From contig NZ_RYEV01000006.1 in the NCBI RefSeq assembly GCF_004138485.1, positions 186,001-250,000 on the forward strand: DNA of 64,000 nt, written 5' to 3'. How positions within the stretch are numbered: position 1 is the first letter of the stretch; every line of letters starts with the position of its first letter. The notes under the pieces were generated by a model that saw nothing but the letters and a program-made list of their open reading frames with translations, made no database searches and was not told where the DNA came from. The translations under genes were made by a program, and so were the position numbers. Origin of the DNA: Peristeroidobacter soli. GTDB taxonomy: Bacteria; Pseudomonadota; Gammaproteobacteria; Steroidobacterales; Steroidobacteraceae. Below, in pieces: positions 41,397 to 49,785 of the stretch.

Positions 41397-42175
41397 GCTT
41401 CGAGTTGCAACTCGCTGGCATGCGCGCGTTAGTCACTGGCGGCTCGCGCGGCGTTGGGGCGGCTGTGGTCCAGGCGCTGGTGGAAGCGGACGCTCGAGTC
41501 ATGGCCGCAGGACGCTCGCTTCCAAGTTGCGCTGTCGACAACGTGCGCTATATCGCCGTGGATCTTTCGACTGCCGAAGGCGCTCACCAGGCGGCAAAGT
41601 CGGTGCATGAGCATCTCGGTGGCATCGATATTCTTGTGAACGTGGTCGGTGGTTCGAAGGCACCCGCCGGCGGATTTGCGGCGCTCAGCGATTCGGAGTG
41701 GTCGAAAGAACTCGACCTGAACCTCATGTCTGCGGTCCGCCTCGATCGCGCGTTGCTGCCATCGATGGTCGCGCAACGCTCCGGGGTAGTCATCCATGTC
41801 ACGTCCATCCAGCGGGTGCTGCCACTGCCGGAATCCACGATCGCATACGCGGCGGCGAAGGCCGCGCTGTCGACTTACAGCAAAGCGCTTTCGAAAGAAG
41901 TGACGCCGAAAGGCGTCCGTGTCGTGCGCGTTTCTCCAGGTTGGATCGAGACCGAGGCCGCAGTGGCGCTTGCCGAGCGACTGGCCGCTCAAGCAGGTAC
42001 TGACTACGAAGGCGGTAAGCGACTCATCATGAATGGACTGGGCGGCATCCCGTTAGGGCGGCCCGCGCAGCCACGCGAAGTCGCGGACCTCATCGCGTTT
42101 CTAGTCTCGCCGAGGGCGGCCTCCATATCGGGAGTCGAGTACGTGATCGACGGCGGCACGGTGCCGACCGTCTGA
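41393..42175 (+). CDS. short-chain dehydrogenase/reductase
   Basis: 260 aa. TGGSRGVG nucleotide motif at 15-22, catalytic Ser138 in HVTSIQ, Tyr152/Lys156 in AYAAAK, and a C-terminal [22 protein letters not shown] variant replaces NNAG. It reduces or oxidises a carbonyl/hydroxyl with NAD(P)(H). The start overlaps the stop of a 24-codon leader. The group of SDR, LysR and TetX-like monooxygenase is a common small-molecule detoxification arrangement. Confidence 0.9.
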   Translation: MSFELQLAGMRALVTGGSRGVGAAVVQALVEADARVMAAGRSLPSCAVDNVRYIAVDLSTAEGAHQAAKSVHEHLGGIDILVNVVGGSKAPAGGFAALSDSEWSKELDLNLMSAVRLDRALLPSMVAQRSGVVIHVTSIQRVLPLPESTIAYAAAKAALSTYSKALSKEVTPKGVRVVRVSPGWIETEAAVALAERLAAQAGTDYEGGKRLIMNGLGGIPLGRPAQPREVADLIAFLVSPRAASISGVEYVIDGGTVPTV

Positions 42176-42186
42176 GCGGCCGAGCT

Positions 42187-43344
42187 TTACTGACGCGCGG
42201 CGAACAGTTCCACGACACTCTGAGGCGCATCGTTGCTGAAAAAACGCTGATGGTTTCGAGCCGTTTGATCGGCAACGGCGGCACTGCGAAGAAACAACGC
42301 CCGCTCGTACTGCTCCAGTGCGATCTCGAGCCTGTCCGGGTTGGCGCAGAGCGCTTGTCCCAGTTCCGCGCCGTCAAAGATCGCGAGATTGGCTCCCTCA
42401 CCGGCAAAGGGTGACATCAAATGGGCGGCATCGCCCAGCAAGGTGACGCCAGCGACACGGCTCCAGCGGTGGTGGATCGGTAGAGCATGAATCGGCCGCA
42501 CCACCGGGGCGGTCTCACTATCGGCAATCAAGGCGAGCAGCGGTGCCGCCCAGCCCTCGAACTCTTTGGCAATTCGATCGAGCGCTGCGGAGCGTTTGCT
42601 GAAATCCATGGCGTCGGCCCATGTCTCTGGCTTGCTCAGGGCAACGTATGTATGCAGGGTTCCGTTCGCGTAGCGGTGGGCCAGGATTGCCTTGCCTGGC
42701 GCGGCGGCCATCAGCGTTCCGCTGCCGATCATCTCGGCGCTGGCTCTGTGTCGAGTATCGCCCTCGAACAGAATCGTCTCTATAAAAGTCGTTCCGGTAT
42801 ATGCCGGCCGTTCTGGAGAGAGCAGCGGGCGAACTTTCGACCATGCACCGTCAGCGCCGACCAGGAGATCACAGGCTAGCGATGCGCCGTCGGCGAATGT
42901 GAGTTGGTGTCGTCCGTCAGCAAAGGAGCTGGCTGTCACAACCTTGCGGTCCCATTGAATGGAAGCTGCAGGTAGAGACTCGAGCAGAAGGCGGCGAAGG
43001 TCGCCCCGGCTGACTTCGGGCCGGGTTGCGTGGCCTTGGCCGGGCAGGTCGAGCAATACGTTGCCGTACTTGTCGACGACCCGTTTGGCATCCTCGCCGG
43101 GACGAACGAGCTCGAGGAATTCATCGTACAGGCCCGCCGCTTTCAGGCCGAGCTGACCGTTGTATTCATGGACGTCCAGCAAGCCGCCTTGTGCACGGAC
43201 CGCTGGCGACGCTTCCGCTTCGTAGACCGTTGCCCGGATTCCGTTCACGTGCAGAACCCGTGCGAGCGTCAGTCCACCCAGGCCGGCGCCGACGATTGCG
43301 ACCTGAAGATTGCTGGAGTTGGATGGGACGAGAGGTTGGTTCAT
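42187..43344 (-). CDS. FAD-dependent monooxygenase, TetX-like
   Basis: 385 aa from ATG 43344 (GGAG six bases upstream). FAD motifs: GxGxxG at about 18-23 in [20 protein letters not shown], the DG motif [16 protein letters not shown], and the second FAD motif [35 protein letters not shown] and the overall length fit group A flavin monooxygenases of the TetX/PHBH class. The substrate is unknown; TetX hydroxylates tetracyclines, but many relatives act on other aromatics, so resistance should not be assumed. Convergent with the SDR (11-bp gap). Confidence 0.87.
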   Translation of the reverse strand: MNQPLVPSNSSNLQVAIVGAGLGGLTLARVLHVNGIRATVYEAEASPAVRAQGGLLDVHEYNGQLGLKAAGLYDEFLELVRPGEDAKRVVDKYGNVLLDLPGQGHATRPEVSRGDLRRLLLESLPAASIQWDRKVVTASSFADGRHQLTFADGASLACDLLVGADGAWSKVRPLLSPERPAYTGTTFIETILFEGDTRHRASAEMIGSGTLMAAAPGKAILAHRYANGTLHTYVALSKPETWADAMDFSKRSAALDRIAKEFEGWAAPLLALIADSETAPVVRPIHALPIHHRWSRVAGVTLLGDAAHLMSPFAGEGANLAIFDGAELGQALCANPDRLEIALEQYERALFLRSAAVADQTARNHQRFFSNDAPQSVVELFAARQ

Positions 43345-43485
43345 GGCGCGCTCCGTGTTGGATCCGACAGTTGTCGGGGGAACGCTGGCCGACCTCACGC
43401 AAGCGATGAGTGGCGTGTATGCGACGGTCGGGTATGACCGTCGTTTTTCGCGATGTTCAATTTAAGTCTACAGCACGGGGCTACG

Positions 43486-45081
43486 TCAAGGTGTCACGAC
43501 CGCCTGATTCGCCAGCGCCGGCGTATGCACCGGCAATCGCCGCACGCGAGTAGCCTGTTCGAAGCTGTAGCCGAGCGCGAGCAACTTCGGTTCGCTGAAC
43601 GCCGGCCCGAAGAAGGAGATCCCGACGGGCAGGTCGTCCGTGGTGAAGCCGGCGGGGACGATCAGATCGGGGAAGCCGGTGAGATTGGCGATGTTGGTTG
43701 CGGATGCGGCGTCGGGTTGCGGCTGGGCTTGCGCGATCAGGGCCGGGCGGCGAGGTGATGTTGGATAGACGATGGCATCGAGTTTCTCGGCGGCGAGAAT
43801 GCCTTCGACGACCATTCGCACCATCGGCAGCGCGTGATCGCGCACGGACAGATAGCGGTAGTCATCGAGCTTGCCGGCCTCGGCTTCTTTCTTGAAGAGC
43901 GTCCAGCGTACGGGGTTCGGGCCGCCGCCGCCTGGACGCAGCGATCTCACATCGTTGGAGCGGGCGATCAAGTCTTCGATGGTCTTCGGATAGCTCGGCC
44001 CGGTTGCTGCGAGGTAGGTGTTGATCTGAACCGCGAACTCCGGATTGCGAACGGCAGAATAGAACTCGCCTTTGCTGTCGAGCAGCCACTTTGGATAACG
44101 CACGTCGATCACAGTGGCACCGGCCTTGCGCATCGACTCGAGGGCCGACTCGACGACCCAGTCGACGTCTTGATCGGCGCCAAGAAAATCTCGCGCGATG
44201 CCGATGCGTGCGCCCTTCAGCGCATCGGTCTTGAGAAATTGCGTGTAGTCGGTGACGGCTTTCCCTTTGCTCTTTTGAGTTGCCGGATCGGCGGGATCCA
44301 CACCCGTCATCACGCCGAGAGACACGGCGACGTCATAAACGCTGCGCGCCAAGGGGCCACCGGTATCGAATGTCAGCGACAGCGGAATGATACCGTCGCG
44401 ACTCATCAATCCATGCGTGGGCTTCAGGCCGACGATGCCGTTGGCCGTTGCAGGTCCACGGATCGAGCCGCCTGTATCTGTTCCCAAACCGAGAGGTGCG
44501 TAAGCAGCCGCGATGGCCGCGCCAGTTCCGCCGGAGGAACCAGAGGGCGTGCGTGTGAGATCGTGCGGATTGAGTGTTTGTCCGCCGAGCGAGCTGTGTG
44601 CAGCTCCCGATGCGAACTCTGAGAGGTTGAGCTTGCCGAGAATGATCGCTCCGGCATCGCGCAGTTTCTTGACGACATACGCATCATCCGGCGGCACCCA
44701 GTTCTCCAGCATCACCGAGCCACCGGTAGTGGGCATGTCGAATGTGTCGTAGTTGTCCTTCAGCAGCACCGGAATGCCGTGCAGAGGTGAGCGAGGGCCC
44801 TTGCTCTTGCGTTCGGCATCCAGAGCACGGGCGATGTCGAGCGCCTTCGGATTCAGGGTGATGACAGCATTGAGCTTCGGCCCGTTGTCGTCATACGCCT
44901 CGATGCGCGCGAGGCACTGCTGAACCAGTTGTTCCGAGGTGAGCGAGCCCGCTTTGAATGCTTGATTCAGATCCGCGATGGTCGCCGCATCGAAGTCAAT
45001 GGCCGCGGCTCTCGCGCTGACGGTGTAGCTAATCAGCAGTGCGGCCAGCGTGGCCAGGCGGAACGAACGATGTAAGCGCAC
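43486..45081 (-). CDS. exported amidase (amidase-signature family)
   Basis: 531 aa. GTG 45081 is chosen because GGAG lies six bases upstream and it opens a signal peptide (RLHRSFRLATLAALLISYTV, SARA). Amidase-signature Ser-cisSer-Lys triad: Lys108 in IPVLLKDNYDT, the Ser182/183 pair in PSGSSGGTGAAIAA, and nucleophile Ser206 in LGTDTGGSIRGPA. DGIIPLSLTFDTGGPLARSV is the usual following block. It hydrolyses an amide bond in the periplasm. It belongs to the exported relatives of peptide amidase and GatA; the substrate is not deducible. Confidence 0.9.
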   Translation of the reverse strand: MRLHRSFRLATLAALLISYTVSARAAAIDFDAATIADLNQAFKAGSLTSEQLVQQCLARIEAYDDNGPKLNAVITLNPKALDIARALDAERKSKGPRSPLHGIPVLLKDNYDTFDMPTTGGSVMLENWVPPDDAYVVKKLRDAGAIILGKLNLSEFASGAAHSSLGGQTLNPHDLTRTPSGSSGGTGAAIAAAYAPLGLGTDTGGSIRGPATANGIVGLKPTHGLMSRDGIIPLSLTFDTGGPLARSVYDVAVSLGVMTGVDPADPATQKSKGKAVTDYTQFLKTDALKGARIGIARDFLGADQDVDWVVESALESMRKAGATVIDVRYPKWLLDSKGEFYSAVRNPEFAVQINTYLAATGPSYPKTIEDLIARSNDVRSLRPGGGGPNPVRWTLFKKEAEAGKLDDYRYLSVRDHALPMVRMVVEGILAAEKLDAIVYPTSPRRPALIAQAQPQPDAASATNIANLTGFPDLIVPAGFTTDDLPVGISFFGPAFSEPKLLALGYSFEQATRVRRLPVHTPALANQAVVTP

Positions 45082-45319
45082 GGATGCTCCGGGAGTGTTG
45101 TTGTTCTCCCGGCGAAAGCACGATGCATGCCAGATAAATCCATCCACGCGAGGCGTGGTTCGCGCTCAATTTCTGTCGTGTGCGTGTCGTGATCAGTGAG
45201 CGAACGGCGTGGGAGCGAAGATCATGCACGGTCGCTGCGCCATGAGTGTGCGTGGTGAGCGCGGCGTGCACACTGACGGCGTGCTTTAGCGTGTGCGCAG
45301 GCATTCACGGTCGTCGTCC
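45082..45319. other. intergenic region between divergent amidase and arsenic operon
   Basis: No gene seen. GC-rich on the amidase side. The right end holds the ars promoter and operator, described separately. Confidence 0.4.
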
Positions 45320-45348
45320 TTGACGTTTCGACTATTCTCGTAATATCG
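45320..45348 (+). promoter_or_regulatory. ars operon promoter with candidate ArsR operator
   Basis: TTGACG (45320-45325) and TAATAT (45341-45346) with a 15-base spacer, just before the arsR ATG at 45356. An imperfect dyad, CGACTATT-CTCGT-AATATCG, covers the -10 region (45329-45348), as expected for autorepression by ArsR. Confidence 0.5.
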
Positions 45349-45355
45349 TACTTCT

Positions 45356-45712
45356 ATGGAAGCCAAGCATGCTGTCGCCGCTTTGGGGGCGCTCGCTCAT
45401 GAGTACCGCCTTGGAATCTATCGACTTCTGGTCGAGCAAGGCCCGGCTGGATTGTCCGCCGGCGCGATCGGTGAGGCCGTGGGCCTGGCGCCATCGTCAT
45501 TGACGTTTCATCTGCAGAATCTGCACCGCTGCGGGCTGATCGTGCAGCGGCGCGAAAGCCGCAGTCTGATTTACAGCGTCGATTTCAATGCCATGAACGA
45601 TCTGGTCGGCTATCTGACCGAGAATTGCTGTGAAGGTAGCGGTGGCTCGTGTGAAACGGTGTGCAAGCCGACGCCGGCGTCCAGGTCGGGCAAGCGCAAG
45701 AAGGTGGCCTGA
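45356..45712 (+). CDS. arsR: ArsR-family arsenical-responsive repressor
   Basis: 118 aa with the ArsR winged helix: ALGALAHEYRLGIYRLLVEQ, LSAGAIGEAVGLAPSSLTFH, LQNLHRCGLIVQRRESRSLI. The N-terminal ELCVCDL sensor of classical ArsR is absent. Instead a cysteine group lies near the C-terminus (Cys91, Cys92, Cys99, Cys103 in ENCCEGSGGSCETVC), as in the AfArsR type, where C-terminal cysteines bind As(III). It should repress the operon until As(III) or an organoarsenical binds. First of five closely packed genes. Confidence 0.92.
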   Translation: MEAKHAVAALGALAHEYRLGIYRLLVEQGPAGLSAGAIGEAVGLAPSSLTFHLQNLHRCGLIVQRRESRSLIYSVDFNAMNDLVGYLTENCCEGSGGSCETVCKPTPASRSGKRKKVA

Positions 45713-45714
45713 TC

Positions 45715-46152
45715 ATGGCGGCTTCGCTGGCAATCCATCGTGAACCTCGCCATGCGGAGGTCGTCCGGCTCCTGGAAAGGGCGGCGCTTCCGACCTCGGA
45801 CCTCACCGATGAGGACATGCGGGATTTTTTCTATGTGGGCCCGGCGAACGCACCGATTGGCATCGTTGGCGTTCAGTTGTACGGCGCCGACGCGCTGTTA
45901 CGCTCACTCGTGGTGACGCAGGAGCATCGTGCGCACGGCCTGGGGCGAGCGCTGGTCGAACGCGCCGAGCAGCATGCCCGGGAAGGTGGCGCTTCGAAGA
46001 TATATTTACTGACCACGACGGCTGAATCGTTCTTCCGCTCTCGAGACTATGTGCCGACCTCTCGGGATGGCGCGCCGCTGGCGATCCGATCTACGCCGGA
46101 GTTCGCGGGCTTGTGCCCGGCCAGCTCGGCATTTCTGTCAAAGCAGCTCTGA
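45715..46152 (+). CDS. arsN2: ArsN2-type GNAT acetyltransferase
   Basis: 145 aa from ATG 45715, two bases after the arsR stop. GNAT core: VGVQLYGADALLRSLVVTQE (strand 4), HRAHGLGRALVERAEQHARE (acetyl-CoA pyrophosphate loop R-x-x-G-x-G/A), KIYLLTTTAESFFRSRDYVP. N-terminal EVVRLLERAALPTSDL matches ArsN2 proteins in ars operons. ArsN-type enzymes acetylate organoarsenicals or phosphinothricin-like amino acids. The exact substrate of ArsN2 is less certain than that of ArsN1. Confidence 0.82.
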   Translation: MAASLAIHREPRHAEVVRLLERAALPTSDLTDEDMRDFFYVGPANAPIGIVGVQLYGADALLRSLVVTQEHRAHGLGRALVERAEQHAREGGASKIYLLTTTAESFFRSRDYVPTSRDGAPLAIRSTPEFAGLCPASSAFLSKQL

Positions 46153-46162
46153 GGGTTCCGTC

Positions 46163-46594
46163 ATGAAACGACTGCATGTCCATGTGAGCGTCGATGATCT
46201 GGCCAGGTCGATCCAGTTCTACAGCACGCTGTTCGCCGCCGAGCCCACGGTGACCAAGGGCGACTACGCCAAATGGATGCTCGAAGATCCGCGCGTGAAT
46301 TTCGCCATCAGCCAGCGTGGCGGTGAGGCGGGCATCGAGCACCTGGGTATCCAGGTGGAGGATCGGGCCGAGCTTGCCGATGTTTATTCTCGGCTGCAGC
46401 GGGCGGAAGCGCCGGTGCTCGAAGAGGGGGCGACGACCTGCTGCTACGCCAAGAGTGAAAAGAGCTGGGTCGAAGATCCGCAGGGCATTCAGTGGGAGAC
46501 GTTCCTCACGATGGGTGAGAGCACGACCTATGGTGTGGAACCGGTGAGGTTGAACAAGGGAAGCCCCTGCTGCGGGCCCAACACGGCGACGTGA
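46163..46594 (+). CDS. arsI: ArsI/CadI-type non-heme iron dioxygenase (C-As lyase family)
   Basis: 143 aa, a single vicinal-oxygen-chelate domain. MKRLHVHVSVDDLARSIQFY opens the first half, GIEHLGIQVEDRAELADVYS the second. Candidate iron ligands are His7, His60 and Glu112 (QGIQWETF). The vicinal cysteines Cys93-Cys94 in EEGATTCCYAKSEKSW are the substrate-binding pair of ArsI, which cleaves the carbon-arsenic bond of trivalent methyl or aromatic arsenicals. A second pair, Cys136-Cys137, near the C-terminus may add metal affinity. Ten bases behind arsN2. CadI is a close relative; with ars neighbours ArsI is preferred. Confidence 0.82.
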   Translation: MKRLHVHVSVDDLARSIQFYSTLFAAEPTVTKGDYAKWMLEDPRVNFAISQRGGEAGIEHLGIQVEDRAELADVYSRLQRAEAPVLEEGATTCCYAKSEKSWVEDPQGIQWETFLTMGESTTYGVEPVRLNKGSPCCGPNTAT

Positions 46595-46597
46595 GCT

Positions 46598-47095
46598 ATG
46601 CGCGATCGTCCTTATAACGTGCTCTTTCTGTGTACCGGCAACTCCGCTCGGAGCATCCTGGCGGAGTCGCTCCTGAATCATTGGGGCGGGGGTCGATTCC
46701 GGGCCTTCAGTGCAGGCAGCTTTCCCAAGGGCGAAGTGCATCCGCTCGCTCTCGAGCTTCTGAAGCGGACCGGTCTGCCAGCGGCCGGACTGCGCAGCAA
46801 GAGTTGGGATGAGTTCGCTGCGCCGGGGGCGCCGCCGATCGACTTTGTCATTACTGTTTGTGACAACGCGGCTGGCGAAGTCTGCCCGATCTGGCCGGGT
46901 AAGCCGATAACCGCGCACTGGGGTATCGCGGACCCGGCGGCGGTTGAAGGAGAAGTGGAAAAAGAAGCCGCCTTTCGCCGCGCGCTTGCCGAGCTCGAGA
47001 TGCGGGTCAATTTGCTGGTCAATGTTCCTATCGAATCGCTGGATCGCATGGCGCTTCAGCAAGCAGTGCGCGGTATCGCACAGCTCAATCACTGA
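46598..47095 (+). CDS. arsC: arsenate reductase, LMW-phosphatase (thioredoxin) type
   Basis: 165 aa. N-terminal P-loop CTGNSARS with nucleophile Cys12 and Arg18, DHWGIADP-like AHWGIADPA, and redox cysteines Cys88 and Cys96 in FVITVCDNAAGEVCPIW. That set defines the thioredoxin-coupled ArsC family derived from low-molecular-weight tyrosine phosphatases. It reduces As(V) to As(III) in the cytoplasm. It starts three bases after arsI and ends nine bases before the aquaporin gene, through which the As(III) produced may leave. Confidence 0.93.
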   Translation: MRDRPYNVLFLCTGNSARSILAESLLNHWGGGRFRAFSAGSFPKGEVHPLALELLKRTGLPAAGLRSKSWDEFAAPGAPPIDFVITVCDNAAGEVCPIWPGKPITAHWGIADPAAVEGEVEKEAAFRRALAELEMRVNLLVNVPIESLDRMALQQAVRGIAQLNH

Positions 47096-47104
47096 GGAAC
47101 GCAG

Positions 47105-47791
47105 ATGCGTCGAGCGGTCTTCGCAGAGGGGCTGGGCTCGATGCTGCTGGCGACAGCCGTGATTGGCTCGGGGATCATGGCGCAGCGGCTGACCGGCGAC
47201 GGTGCCGTTGCGCTTCTCGCAAACACGCTTGCCACCGCGGCGGCATTGTCTGTGTTGATCGCTGTGCTTGCACCCATCAGCGGAGCGCATTTCAACCCGG
47301 CTGTGTCGTTTGCATCGTTTCTCCGAGCGGAATTGTCGCTACCCGTGACTGCGTCGTATCTGGTCGCGCAATCGATCGGGTGTTGCCTCGGTGCCGTGCT
47401 GGCGCATGCCATGTTCGAGTTGCCGCTGATACAGACAGCCACGCATCAGAGAGCTGGATCGGGGCAGTGGCTGTCGGAGATGGTTGCGACGGCGGGTTTG
47501 GTGACGGTTGTATCTTGCTGCCGATCGTTCAAGCAAGCGACTTGGCGCGTGCCCATGTGGATCGCGGCGGCGTACTGGTTTACCGCTTCGACGTCGTTTG
47601 CCAATCCTGCGATCACGCTCGGTCGCGCTTTGAGCGATACGTTCTCAGGAATCGCGCTGGTAGACGTTCCGGGTTTTATCGCCGCTCAGTTTGCCGGTGC
47701 GATAGTGGGAGCCTTTGTCGCCCGTCTTGTTGAACCGCGGAGCTCGTCTCAGCGAATCGTCACCGTCACCGCCGGCAACGATCCGAGCTGA
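47105..47791 (+). CDS. aqpS: aquaglyceroporin of the ars operon (AqpS-like)
   Basis: 228 aa MIP-family channel with about six helices. Both half-helix motifs are present: NPA at 64-66 (ISGAHFNPAVSFA) and NPA at 167-169 (STSFANPAITLGRAL). It closes the arsenic operon and occupies the position usually held by an ArsB or Acr3 pump. In Sinorhizobium meliloti AqpS lets As(III) made by ArsC diffuse out, which gives arsenate but not arsenite resistance; the same is inferred here. Its 3' end overlaps the convergent hydratase gene by 43 bp. Confidence 0.9.
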   Translation: MRRAVFAEGLGSMLLATAVIGSGIMAQRLTGDGAVALLANTLATAAALSVLIAVLAPISGAHFNPAVSFASFLRAELSLPVTASYLVAQSIGCCLGAVLAHAMFELPLIQTATHQRAGSGQWLSEMVATAGLVTVVSCCRSFKQATWRVPMWIAAAYWFTASTSFANPAITLGRALSDTFSGIALVDVPGFIAAQFAGAIVGAFVARLVEPRSSSQRIVTVTAGNDPS

Positions 47792-48543
47792 AACGAATAC
47801 GTATCGCCCTCGACTGCGAACTTCGTGGGAATGATCGAGCCGGTCATGATCCATTGGCCCGGGCGCAGCGCTTCTCCAGCCTGGCGGGCGAAGCCGGCGA
47901 TCCAGGCCAGGATGAAGAGGGGGCCGGACAGAACATCGCTGCTGGAGCCGGTCGCGACTGGCGTGCCGTTGACGAGCAAGCGTCCCTCCAGCTCACGGAG
48001 GTCGCCGAACGCGGCAGGTGAAATGGGCTCACCCAGCACGATGCCTCTGTTCCAACTGTTCTCCGCAGCGATCGAGCTTGCTTCGAGATGGGCGTAGTCG
48101 GCGTCGCGGTCGTCGATCACTTCGAAGGCCGCAGCGATGGCATCCACGTATCCGATCAACTCTTGAGCACTTGTATCTGGACGAAGGGGCGGAATCTCCT
48201 TGCCGATGCGCAGCGCGAGCTCGCTCTCGATGCCCAACCGATGGAACTCCGATTTCCGCAGCGTGGCGCCGCTCGCATGAACGTTGCTCTGGAGAATGCG
48301 TCCGGCGATCGGCTCGTTCACGCCACAGAACTGTTGCATCTTCCCGGTGGTCAATCCGACCTTGTAGCCGGCGACGCTATCGGTGCCGGAGCGAAGTGCG
48401 CGAGTGAGGATTTCCGATTGAATGGCGTACGCATCCTCGAGCGTTGCCGGCCGGTTGTCGATGCGATAGAGCTGGAAGCGGGTGCGGTTCCGGACGTTGG
48501 CTTCAAAGCCATCGACGATGGCGCGAACTTGGTCGGCGTGCAC
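47749..48543 (-). CDS. 2-keto-4-pentenoate hydratase family protein
   Basis: 264 aa from GTG 48543, chosen because GAGG precedes it at good spacing. The upstream in-frame extension is long but lacks any domain. FAH/MhpD-fold features: AGYKVGLTTGKMQQFCGVNE, PIAGRILQSNV, SEFHRLGIESELALRIGKEI with metal-binding Glu residues, AAFEVIDDRDADY, SWNRGIVLGEP, LAWIAGFARQAGEALRPGQW, IMTGSI. Such enzymes hydrate 2-oxopent-4-enoate-type intermediates of meta-cleavage pathways. No other meta-cleavage gene is nearby, so the pathway is unassigned. Confidence 0.85.
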   Translation of the reverse strand: MHADQVRAIVDGFEANVRNRTRFQLYRIDNRPATLEDAYAIQSEILTRALRSGTDSVAGYKVGLTTGKMQQFCGVNEPIAGRILQSNVHASGATLRKSEFHRLGIESELALRIGKEIPPLRPDTSAQELIGYVDAIAAAFEVIDDRDADYAHLEASSIAAENSWNRGIVLGEPISPAAFGDLRELEGRLLVNGTPVATGSSSDVLSGPLFILAWIAGFARQAGEALRPGQWIMTGSIIPTKFAVEGDTYSFQLGSLPAVTVTIR

Positions 48544-48653
48544 TTGCAACCTCGGCACTGCGGGCGGGGGCGGGAAACTGTAGCACAGCCGATTTAGGAA
48601 AAATTTCTGCTTCCAGGGCAGTAAACTGCGTGAGCCCGTCGAGGAGAAACCAG

Positions 48654-48974
48654 ATGGCCGCCTACATGATCTGCACGATGAAGGTCCACGATCCGGTGAC
48701 CTTTCGAAAGTACTCCGATCACACGCCCAAGACGCTGGAGAAATACGGCGGTCGCTTTCTGACCCGCGGTGACCAGGTGACCACCTCGGAAGGCGAGTCT
48801 TTCGGCGAGCGGATGGTGATCCTGGAATTTCCGGACCGCGCTTCGGCGGAGGCCTGGTACCACGATCCGGAGTATCAACGGCTGTCCGAGTTCCGGCGCG
48901 CCGCGACCACGAACGGGCGCATGATTCTTCAGGAAGGCCGGCCGGATCAGGTCGCGCCCGATCCTCGGGTCTGA
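48654..48974 (+). CDS. DUF1330 family protein
   Basis: 106 aa, ferredoxin-like alpha/beta fold: MAAYMICTMKVHDPVTFRKY, SDHTPKTLEKYGGRFLTRGD, GERMVILEFPDRASAEAWYH, DPEYQRLSEFRRAATTNGRM. ATG 48654 has GAGGAGAAACCAG upstream. DUF1330 proteins are small dimeric proteins of unsettled function, related in fold to antibiotic-biosynthesis monooxygenases. It is 14 bp before the SDR gene and probably cotranscribed with it. Confidence 0.87.
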   Translation: MAAYMICTMKVHDPVTFRKYSDHTPKTLEKYGGRFLTRGDQVTTSEGESFGERMVILEFPDRASAEAWYHDPEYQRLSEFRRAATTNGRMILQEGRPDQVAPDPRV

Positions 48975-48988
48975 TCGGAGCTATCGCC

Positions 48989-49726
48989 ATGGATCTGAAA
49001 ATCTCCGGCCGCCGTGCACTCGTGTTCGGCGCCTCCAAAGGACTCGGCAAAGCGGTTGCGCGCGAGTTGGTTGCGGAAGGTGCGCAAGTCGCCATCGTGT
49101 CCCGCGACTCCGCTCGCATAACAGCCACAGCGTCTGAGATCGGCGCGATCGGCATTGCAGGCGACGTGTCCACGCCAGGCAGTTCTGAAGCGCTGATCGC
49201 ACGAGCCGCGAGGGCGCTCGGAGGATCCATCGATATTCTGGTGACCAACACCGGGGGGCCACCGGCCGGCCCGTTCGAGCGCATCACCCCGAGCGACTGG
49301 CAAAAAGGCTTCGACAACTTGTGGATGAGCGCGGTGGAAAGCGTGCTCGCCGTGCTGCCTCACATGCGCGAGCGCAAGTGGGGACGCATTCTCGCGATCA
49401 CGTCGATCTCGGCGCGCGAGCCGCAGCCCGGTTTGGTGATTTCGAACAGCTTGCGAGCGGGTCTGCTCGGCTTGATCAACTCAGTCAGTCGTGATGTCGC
49501 CAAAGACGGCATCACGATGAATGCGCTGCTGCCAGGCTACACCGCGACCGAGCGGCTGGCGGAGCTGGGCGTGGATGACGCGATCATGGGGCCGAAGATT
49601 CCCGCGGGCCGCATCGGTCGACCCGAAGAATTCGCCGCGCTCGCAGCATTTCTCGCTTCGGATCGCGCGTCCTACATCACCGGCCAGGCGATTGCGGTCG
49701 ACGGCGGGTTCCTGAATTCGATCTGA
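48989..49726 (+). CDS. SDR family protein lacking the canonical YxxxK catalytic pair
   Basis: 245 aa. Nucleotide site GASKGLG at about 14-20, TNTGGPP (about 86-92) in place of NNAG, and Ser139/141 in ITSISAREP. At the position of the catalytic Tyr and Lys the sequence is ISNSLRAG, so Ser152 and Arg156 replace Tyr and Lys. The rest of the fold, including NALLPGYTATERL and the C-terminal ITGQAIAVDGGFLNSI, is normal. I recall related SDRs with the same SN-xR pattern, so this is a subfamily trait rather than decay. Activity may be altered or absent. Confidence 0.85.
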   Translation: MDLKISGRRALVFGASKGLGKAVARELVAEGAQVAIVSRDSARITATASEIGAIGIAGDVSTPGSSEALIARAARALGGSIDILVTNTGGPPAGPFERITPSDWQKGFDNLWMSAVESVLAVLPHMRERKWGRILAITSISAREPQPGLVISNSLRAGLLGLINSVSRDVAKDGITMNALLPGYTATERLAELGVDDAIMGPKIPAGRIGRPEEFAALAAFLASDRASYITGQAIAVDGGFLNSI

Positions 49727-49785
49727 GTTTTCCTGGATGAACCGGCGTATGCTGCCGTTGGCTCCAGACGAGCCGGAGGCATCCT

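Noticed and set aside
42187-43344. Tetracycline resistance (tetX)
   Set aside because: The fold is shared by many flavin monooxygenases, and overall similarity by eye is not enough to claim resistance.
47749-49317. A 522-codon version of the hydratase gene
   Set aside because: Only the last 264 codons match the family; the upstream half is antisense to the DUF1330 and SDR genes, and a good GTG start with GAGG lies at 48543.
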